Of a stretch of 64,000 nt of DNA, positions 56,467 through 64,000 are shown one piece after another. The notes below the pieces were generated by a model. It had not been told where the DNA came from. It saw only the letters and a list, made by a program, of their open reading frames with translations, and searched no databases. The position numbers were made by a program, and so were the translations under genes. Positions within the stretch are counted from its first letter, which is position 1, and every line of letters begins with the position of its first letter. Where the stretch lies: the NCBI GenBank assembly GCA_902623735.1, contig CACNUU010000002.1, positions 1 through 64,000 of the forward strand. The letters run 5' to 3'. Origin of the DNA: an uncultured Pelagibacteraceae bacterium (GTDB taxonomy: Bacteria > Pseudomonadota > Alphaproteobacteria > Pelagibacterales > Pelagibacteraceae).

Positions 56467-56952
56467 TTAAAGATTATCTAATAAACTTTCTGCTGAAGTT
56501 AGACCGCATTCTTTAGTTTCTTTTTCAACTTGAATATTCACCACTGTTAAATTTTCAATAATCATTGCATAACGGTTTGATCTAATACCCATTCCTTTTG
56601 AGTTCCTGTCAACCTCCGCACCAATTGCTTTTGTAAATAATAAATATGGATCAGATAACATCTTTATTTTATTTTCAGTTTTATTAATTTCCCCCCAAGC
56701 GTTCATTACATAAGGATCATTTGCAGATAAACAAAATATGTTTTTTATTCCTTTTGCTTTTAATTTATCTGCATTTGCTACAAAGCCTGGTAGATGAAAT
56801 TTTGAGCAAGTTGATGTAAACGCTCCGGGTAAACCAAATAAAATCACTTTACCATTACCTAAAATTTCCCTTAATTTAACTTTCTGCGGCTCTCCACCAA
56901 CAAGGTGAAAAATTTCTGTTTCTGGTATTTGATCTTTAATTTTTAGTTTCAT
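56467..56952 (-). CDS. peroxiredoxin (Prx5 type)
   Basis: The product is 161 residues. The peroxidatic cysteine lies in FGLPGAFTSTCSKFHLPGF near residue 49, preceded by the Thr of PGAFTST as usual for Prx5. CLSANDPYVMNAWG near 74-87, and RSNRYAMIIENLTVVNIQVE near 123-142 complete the fold. It reduces peroxides using thioredoxin or glutaredoxin. Thioredoxin reductase is encoded elsewhere in this window. Its start overlaps the thrC stop by 4 bases. Confidence 0.92.
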   Translation of the reverse strand: MKLKIKDQIPETEIFHLVGGEPQKVKLREILGNGKVILFGLPGAFTSTCSKFHLPGFVANADKLKAKGIKNIFCLSANDPYVMNAWGEINKTENKIKMLSDPYLLFTKAIGAEVDRNSKGMGIRSNRYAMIIENLTVVNIQVEKETKECGLTSAESLLDNL

Positions 56953-58322
56953 ACTGAATTGATTATATAGTCTTTAATTTGTTTTATATCGTTAGGGAGA
57001 ACCTCAAATTTTTCTTTTCTTTCATTAACATATTTAAGACTATCTGGTAAATTTTCAGCTTTTGAAATTGCATCTTCTATTGCTTGTGGAAATTTACATG
57101 GATGAGCAGTTGATAGTACAACACAATTTTTTTCTAACCCTAGTTTTTTTGCAGCACCAACACCAACTGCAGTATGAGGGTCAATTACTATATGGTATTC
57201 TTCATTGATAACTTTTATCATTTCAACAGTTTCTTTTTCATCAAGCATCTCAGATATAAAATTCTTTTTAATTTTATCTAAATCACTTTTATCAATTTTG
57301 TAAGCGTTATTTCTTATTTTACTCATTACATCCTTTGTAACTTCTGAGTTACAATCTTTTATGTCATATAAAAGCCTTTCAAAATTACTAGCTATTTGTA
57401 TATCCATACTTGGAGTATTTGTTTCCTCAACTTTCTTTTGGGTATAATCACCTCCTGATATTGCTCTATGAAGTATGTCATTTTTATTTGTTGCTACGAT
57501 TAGTTGGTCAATAGGAAGGCCAAGTTTTTTTGCTAAGTAACCAGCATAAATATCTCCGAAGTTACCTGTTGGAACACAAAAGGATAGAGGTTGACTGTTT
57601 CCGACTTTAAAATAAGCATAGAAATAATACACTGATTGAGCAATAATTCTTGCCCAATTAATTGAGTTTACACCTGACATATTAATTGCTTTAGAAAATT
57701 TTTCATCATTGAACATTGATTTTACTAAATTTTGACAATCATCAAAATTTCCCTCTACCGCAATATTAAATACATTGCTCTCCTCATGTATTGTCATTAG
57801 TTTTCTTTGTACTGGTGAAATTTTATTATTTGGGTGTAATACAAAAACATTTAAATTACTTTTTCCTTTTAAAGCATCTATAGCTGCGGCTCCAGTATCA
57901 CCTGAAGTAGCCACTATTATATTAATTTTTTTTTGATCACGTCTTAAATGGTATTGATAAAAACTGCCTATCAATTGCATTGCTATATCTTTAAAAGCAA
58001 GTGTTGGGCCATGAAATAATTCTAAAACTTTAAGATTTCCTAAATCAGAAATTTTTACAACATCATTAACCCTAAAATTTGAGTAAGAGTTTGATATCAA
58101 AGAGCTTAATTCATCTTTTGACATAAAATCTCCAATGAAAGGATAAATTATTTCAGCTGCTAAATCTTTATAACTTAGGCTTTTAAGATTATCTAAATCC
58201 TCTTTTTTAAGTTGATTGATTGATTTAGGTACAAAAAGCCCTCCATCATCTGCCAAACCTTTAATAAAAACATCTCTAAAAGTAAAGTTTTTTTGATTAT
58301 TTCTTGTGCTTATGTAATTCAT
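56949..58322 (-). CDS. thrC: threonine synthase
   Basis: The product is 457 residues, of the long (E. coli-like) class. It begins MNYISTRN, has the PLP lysine in FHGPTLAFKDIAMQLIGSFY near residue 111, NIIVATSGDTGAAAIDALKG near 134-153, VPTGNFGDIYAGYLAKKLGLP near 246-266, and ends with LSTAHPCKFPQAIE near 415. It converts O-phosphohomoserine to threonine. It lies between the COX genes (surf1) and the peroxiredoxin gene. This surf1-thrC order is usual in alphaproteobacteria. Confidence 0.97.
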   Translation of the reverse strand: MNYISTRNNQKNFTFRDVFIKGLADDGGLFVPKSINQLKKEDLDNLKSLSYKDLAAEIIYPFIGDFMSKDELSSLISNSYSNFRVNDVVKISDLGNLKVLELFHGPTLAFKDIAMQLIGSFYQYHLRRDQKKINIIVATSGDTGAAAIDALKGKSNLNVFVLHPNNKISPVQRKLMTIHEESNVFNIAVEGNFDDCQNLVKSMFNDEKFSKAINMSGVNSINWARIIAQSVYYFYAYFKVGNSQPLSFCVPTGNFGDIYAGYLAKKLGLPIDQLIVATNKNDILHRAISGGDYTQKKVEETNTPSMDIQIASNFERLLYDIKDCNSEVTKDVMSKIRNNAYKIDKSDLDKIKKNFISEMLDEKETVEMIKVINEEYHIVIDPHTAVGVGAAKKLGLEKNCVVLSTAHPCKFPQAIEDAISKAENLPDSLKYVNERKEKFEVLPNDIKQIKDYIINSV

Positions 58323-58976
58323 TTAATAATTTTTTTTTCTAAAATATAAATATAGCAAAAGAATTGAAATCGCTAATGAAAACCATGTCATTGCGTACTT
58401 TTTGTGATTATTAGAAATATTAGCTGTTATTTTTTTTGGTCGAGGAAATTGATAATTTCCATCAAGGTAAATTATATATTTAGAAAAATTTTTACCTGTA
58501 AATTTCAAAATATCCTCCCTATTTAAACTAAACCAATAATTCTCTTTTAAATCATTGTCTGGTTTGAATATATTTTTTCGACCTTGTAATCTTAAAGTGC
58601 CAACAATATTATCTTGATCAATTGTATTAATTTCTTGAAGACCTTTTTTTTCAAATGGTATCCAACCTCTATTTATCAAATAATTTTCATCATTAATTAT
58701 GATTGGATTTATAACTTCAAATCCTGGTGTGCCAGAATTGTTTAAATTATATAAATAAATTTGTTTTTCAAAATCAATAGAACCAGATGTTTTTATTCTA
58801 AGAAAATTTTCTTTATTTGACTTAGTGAGTTCTACCGGAGGATTTTTTAATGAATTTTCAATTTCTAAAATGAGATTATTTTTCCAATTTAATCTTACAA
58901 TTTGCCAACTGCCTAAAGCAATAAAAACAAATATAAAAAAGATTATAAAAACAGAAAATAAGAACTTATGTTTCAA
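58323..58976 (-). CDS. SURF1 family cytochrome oxidase assembly protein
   Basis: The product is 217 residues. Two membrane helices at the ends (near residues 7-24 and 194-212) enclose a periplasmic domain. Family features are ALGSWQIVRLNWKNNLI near residues 20-36, LINRGWIPFEKKG near 97-109, and the YAMTWFSLAISILLLY C-terminal helix. SURF1 helps insert haem a into COX subunit I. It follows ctaE after 9 bases and is directly upstream of thrC. Confidence 0.9.
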   Translation of the reverse strand: MKHKFLFSVFIIFFIFVFIALGSWQIVRLNWKNNLILEIENSLKNPPVELTKSNKENFLRIKTSGSIDFEKQIYLYNLNNSGTPGFEVINPIIINDENYLINRGWIPFEKKGLQEINTIDQDNIVGTLRLQGRKNIFKPDNDLKENYWFSLNREDILKFTGKNFSKYIIYLDGNYQFPRPKKITANISNNHKKYAMTWFSLAISILLLYLYFRKKNY

Positions 58977-58985
58977 ATACCTAAA

Positions 58986-59774
58986 TTAACTTCCCCAGAT
59001 GTATATAGCTGCAAATAGGAACAACCACACAACGTCAACAAAGTGCCAATACCAAGCAGCTGCTTCAAAACCAAAATGATGATCTTTATTAAAATGTCCT
59101 CTTTTTCCTCTAAACAAGCACACAGCTAAAAATATAGTTCCAACTAGCACATGGAAGCCGTGAAATCCTGTTGCCATATAAAACACTGATCCATAAATAT
59201 GATCTGCAAAAGAAAATGATGCGTGCTGGTACTCATATATTTGCAGAAGTGTAAAACAAAATCCTAAAATAACAGTCAACCACAAACCCTGAATGAAGCT
59301 TTTTCTATCATCTTCTAAAAGAGCGTGATGAGACCAAGTTACTGTAGTTCCTGACAGTAATAAGATTAATGTATTAATAAGCGGAATGTCCCAAGGGTCA
59401 AATGTTTCAATATCTTTTGGTGGCCAAACATTTCCGACAAAATCATTTGGAAAAAGACTTACATCAAAATATGCCCAAAACCATGCAACAAAAAACATTA
59501 CTTCAGAAGCAATGAATAAAGTCATTCCATATCTGTGGTGTATCTGAACTACCGGAGTGTGATGTCCCTGATGCTCTGCCTCAATAACCACGTCCCTAAA
59601 CCACATGTATGCTCCATAAATCAATAATGCAAATCCGAGATACATTCCCCATGAAATATCTGTATGAAGGTAGTAAACCGAACCTAAAGCTAAAACTAAA
59701 CAAGAAAAAGATACATATATAGGCCAAGGACTAGGATCAACTAAATGGTAATCGTGTTTTTTTTCACCTGACAT
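58986..59774 (-). CDS. ctaE: cytochrome c oxidase subunit III
   Basis: The product is 262 residues with seven membrane helices. Conserved parts are HDYHLVDPSPWPIYVSFS near residues 6-23, MTLFIASEVMFFVAWFWAYFD near 84-104, the FWPP-like VWPPKDIETFDP near 116, and C-terminal GFHGFHVLVGTIFL near 203 and FGFEAAAWYWHFVDVVWLFLF near 235. It is part of the aa3 oxidase core. It follows ctaG after 7 bases, in the order ctaC-D-B-(41 aa)-G-E. Confidence 0.97.
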   Translation of the reverse strand: MSGEKKHDYHLVDPSPWPIYVSFSCLVLALGSVYYLHTDISWGMYLGFALLIYGAYMWFRDVVIEAEHQGHHTPVVQIHHRYGMTLFIASEVMFFVAWFWAYFDVSLFPNDFVGNVWPPKDIETFDPWDIPLINTLILLLSGTTVTWSHHALLEDDRKSFIQGLWLTVILGFCFTLLQIYEYQHASFSFADHIYGSVFYMATGFHGFHVLVGTIFLAVCLFRGKRGHFNKDHHFGFEAAAWYWHFVDVVWLFLFAAIYIWGS

Positions 59775-59781
59775 AGCTTAA

Positions 59782-60315
59782 TTATGATTGTTTATAATAA
59801 TCTGTCGAGAAAAAAGTATAAGACATAGTTACATCCTGCAAATTTTTAACAGTTGCATCATTTACCATTTCGGGGTCTAAGTAAAAAGTCATTACATAGG
59901 TCGCTTTTTCTCCAGGTTTTAACACTTGTTTCTCAAAACAAAAACAGCCTAATTTACTATAGTATTTGCCGAAACTTGATGGTGAAACATTGAAACTAGC
60001 TACACCAGCAGTTGGTTTGTCACTATAATTTATAACCTCAAATTCTATTTTGTTTACTTGGCCAACTTTAACATCCATAACATTTGTTTTAGCTTTAAAT
60101 TCCCAAGGTAAATTATTCACGTTTGTGTCAAATCTTACACTTACAACTTTGCTTAAAACTATTTTAGGTGCATTTTTTGAAATCTGGGTAGTGCCACCAA
60201 ATCCTGTAACCCTACAAAATAAATCGTATAGAGGCACAGCGGCATATGATAAACCTAGCATTAAAATAAAAATTCCTATTAAAACAATCGGGGTTAAACT
60301 CTTTTTTTTTATCAT
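59782..60315 (-). CDS. ctaG: cytochrome c oxidase assembly protein CtaG/Cox11
   Basis: The product is 177 residues. One N-terminal membrane helix (PIVLIGIFILMLGLSYAAVPLYDLFC) is followed by an immunoglobulin-like copper-binding domain with the CFCF motif (KLGCFCFEKQVLKPGE, near residues 120-135) and a PVxFxxDP-like end (MTFYLDPEM). It delivers copper to the CuB site of COX subunit I. Its ATG overlaps the stop of the 41-residue gene as ATGA, so the two are coupled. Confidence 0.95.
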   Translation of the reverse strand: MIKKKSLTPIVLIGIFILMLGLSYAAVPLYDLFCRVTGFGGTTQISKNAPKIVLSKVVSVRFDTNVNNLPWEFKAKTNVMDVKVGQVNKIEFEVINYSDKPTAGVASFNVSPSSFGKYYSKLGCFCFEKQVLKPGEKATYVMTFYLDPEMVNDATVKNLQDVTMSYTFFSTDYYKQS

Positions 60316-60437
60316 AATGCTCTATCAAATACTCCCGTGTTATATAACGTAAAAAAAAATAGGAATATCATGAATGCTAATATTGCCAATGCTGTAATCA
60401 AATTTTTTTTTTTTGTTTTTTTATCAGGTGTTATCAT
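60312..60437 (-). CDS. 41-residue single-span membrane protein in the cta cluster
   Basis: This reading frame has ATG at 60437-60435 and TGA at 60314-60312. The protein starts MITPDKKTKKKN, continues with a single hydrophobic helix (LITALAILAFMIFLFFFTLY) and ends NTGVFDRAL. Both ends overlap neighbours by ATGA, the ctaB stop and the ctaG start, as expected for translational coupling and unlikely by chance. Small membrane proteins occur between ctaB and ctaG in other alphaproteobacteria (CoxF-like). A role in oxidase assembly is inferred from position only. Confidence 0.8.
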   Translation of the reverse strand: MITPDKKTKKKNLITALAILAFMIFLFFFTLYNTGVFDRAL

Positions 60438-61345
60438 AAAATTTTATCTATCAAAAATAATACAAAAATTAAAAACAAATAAAGAATAGAATATCCAAAT
60501 ATCGATTTTGCTTTTTTGGGGTTAAATTTATTTTTTCTATAATTGTAAAGCTCATAACACAAAAAATTGTAATAGAGAGTTAATAACAAAGATGGGATTA
60601 AAAATGTTAAACCAACAAAATTTATTAGGTAGGGAAAAATGATAACTGGTAACATTAAAAAAGAATAAATAAGTATATTAATTTTAGTGCTCTCCACTCC
60701 ATTCGTTAATGGTAGCATGGGAATTTTTGCTCTCTTATAATCATCAGATTTATATAAACTTAAAGCCCAAAAATGTGAGGGCGTCCAAAAAAAAATTATT
60801 AAAAAAAAAGCAATAGGCTCTATTGAGAGAGAGCCGGTTGCGATAGTCCATCCAATCACTGGGGGGAAAGCGCCCGCGGCTCCACCTATCACAATGTTCT
60901 GTGGAGTTCTTCGCTTAAGCCAAATTGTATAAACAAAAACATAAAATAAAATGGTTAATAATAATAATGCTGCTGAAATTCTATTTGTAAAATAATCGAG
61001 CGCGATTACTGAAATGAAAGACAGCATTACACCTAAAATAAGTGCTTGATTTTTGTTCACCTTACCAGTTGGAATTGGTCTTAAACATGTTCTGGTCATT
61101 AGGGCGTCTAGATCTGATTCATACCACATATTTAGTGCTCCAGCTGCACCAGCTCCCAGTGAAACTAACAAAATTCCAATAATTGCATCTTTAGTTGAAA
61201 TAATGCTGGGTGAAGTTAACAAGCCTACCGCACAAGTAAAAATTACAAGAGACATTACTCTTGGCTTCATCAATTTAAAAAGTTCAGAAAAATTAAATAC
61301 GTCTTCCTGAGATAAAATTCTTTTTTTAGATTTAAGACTATCCAT
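60434..61345 (-). CDS. ctaB: haem O synthase (protohaem IX farnesyltransferase)
   Basis: The product is 303 residues with about nine membrane helices. The prenyl-diphosphate binding motif reads NMWYESDLDALMTRTCLRPIPTG near residues 67-90, and the second Asp/Lys-rich motif lies near ALSLYKSDDYKRAKIPMLP (195-213). It transfers a farnesyl group to haem b, making haem O for the aa3 oxidase. It lies 17 bases downstream of ctaD and overlaps the following small gene by ATGA. Confidence 0.97.
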   Translation of the reverse strand: MDSLKSKKRILSQEDVFNFSELFKLMKPRVMSLVIFTCAVGLLTSPSIISTKDAIIGILLVSLGAGAAGALNMWYESDLDALMTRTCLRPIPTGKVNKNQALILGVMLSFISVIALDYFTNRISAALLLLTILFYVFVYTIWLKRRTPQNIVIGGAAGAFPPVIGWTIATGSLSIEPIAFFLIIFFWTPSHFWALSLYKSDDYKRAKIPMLPLTNGVESTKINILIYSFLMLPVIIFPYLINFVGLTFLIPSLLLTLYYNFLCYELYNYRKNKFNPKKAKSIFGYSILYLFLIFVLFLIDKIL

Positions 61346-61362
61346 TAGTTTTTTTACTTTTT

Positions 61363-63814
<2,452 letters not shown>

Positions 63815-63873
63815 TTTAATAGCTATATAAAGCTCTTTTACAAAAATTACACTTTAGTTTTCGCGACAATTTA

Positions 63874-64000
63874 TCAATTTATCACATAATTTACGATTGA
63901 AATTGTTGATATCACAGCTGTTTCAGATCTTAAAATATTCTCATTAATTTTTAGTGCCTGAACACCCTTAAAAGATAGAATTTTTTCTCTTTCAGACACT
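63874..64000 (-). CDS. rsmE: RsmE 16S rRNA m3U1498 methyltransferase, C-terminal fragment
   Basis: Only the last 41 codons are present; the gene runs beyond the right edge. The readable end includes SEREKILSFKGVQALKINEN followed by ILRSETAVISTISIVNYV and a stop (TGA at 63876-63874). LG-x-x-ILR-x-ETA is the conserved SAM-binding end of the SPOUT enzyme RsmE, which methylates U1498 of 16S rRNA. Here the usual Leu-Gly is Lys-Ile-Asn, but the ILRSETA core is intact. The call rests on this short segment. Confidence 0.75.
   Translation of the reverse strand, partial: VSEREKILSFKGVQALKINENILRSETAVISTISIVNYVIN

Overview
The window is a gene-dense, very AT-rich stretch of an alphaproteobacterial chromosome. 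It most likely comes from the SAR11 clade (Candidatus Pelagibacter or a close relative). That assignment rests on gene content and style rather than on a database match. The signs are lysine/isoleucine/asparagine-rich proteins, almost no intergenic DNA, many 1-25 base overlaps between genes, the cell-cycle methylase CcrM, alphaproteobacterial petABC and ctaC-D-B-G-E clusters, an ATP synthase F0 cluster with no F1 genes beside it, and a retinal-making crtI-crtB-crtY-blh operon as used by rhodopsin-bearing marine bacteria. I saw no insertion sequence, prophage, CRISPR array or long repeat, and no gene-free stretch longer than 300 bases.

Layout. 1-900: end of mlaA, then mlaC (outer-membrane lipid transport). 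900-6100 (minus strand): yqeY-dnaG-rpoD, followed by a tRNA-Val(GAC) gene, a membrane protein of unknown function and a CAT-anticodon tRNA. 6200-10600: carA-carB. 10700-13550: a small membrane protein, a 2OG-Fe(II) oxygenase-like protein, an ELM1-like protein and thioredoxin reductase. 13550-15700: a J1-type ADP-ribosylglycohydrolase relative and an aspartate aminotransferase. 15700-21500: uvrB, a pteridine-reductase-like gene, folB, uvrC and pgsA in one overlapping string. 21500-25100: ilvE facing a marR-ompR-envZ regulatory operon, then ubiK. 25100-31050: lgt, midA-like, pgeF, prs, rplY, pth, ychF. 31000-33600 (minus): cytochrome bc1 genes petA-petB-petC. 33670-40700: trmL, hemF, greA, cca, tRNA-Gln, ispE, a TPR protein, uracil-DNA glycosylase, rnhB. 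40700-47450: ccrM, a flavin monooxygenase, mutY, a DciA-like gene, a DsbA-like gene and an unusually short smc. 47440-49800: atpI-atpB-atpE-atpF'-atpF. 49830-56440: crtI-crtB-crtY-blh-ispH-thrB-rnhA. 56460-64000 (minus): a peroxiredoxin, thrC, surf1, ctaE, ctaG, a 41-residue membrane protein, ctaB, ctaD, ctaC and the end of rsmE.

How the genes work together. The window holds much of an aerobic respiratory chain (bc1 complex, aa3 oxidase with its haem and copper assembly factors, and the ATP synthase membrane sector). Next to the proton turbine genes it carries the pathway from geranylgeranyl diphosphate to retinal, with ispH supplying isoprenoid precursors. No rhodopsin gene and no crtE is present here. 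The rest is core housekeeping: replication, repair, pyrimidine/arginine precursor synthesis, threonine synthesis and tRNA maturation.

The most unusual items are a tRNA-Val(GAC) whose stems are perfect but whose D- and T-loops lack the conserved elbow bases, an SMC protein of about 800 residues with no recognisable hinge domain, a ccrM promoter containing two of the methylase's own GANTC target sites, overlapping divergent promoters between ilvE and the marR operon, and an exceptionally strong ribosome binding site in front of atpE.
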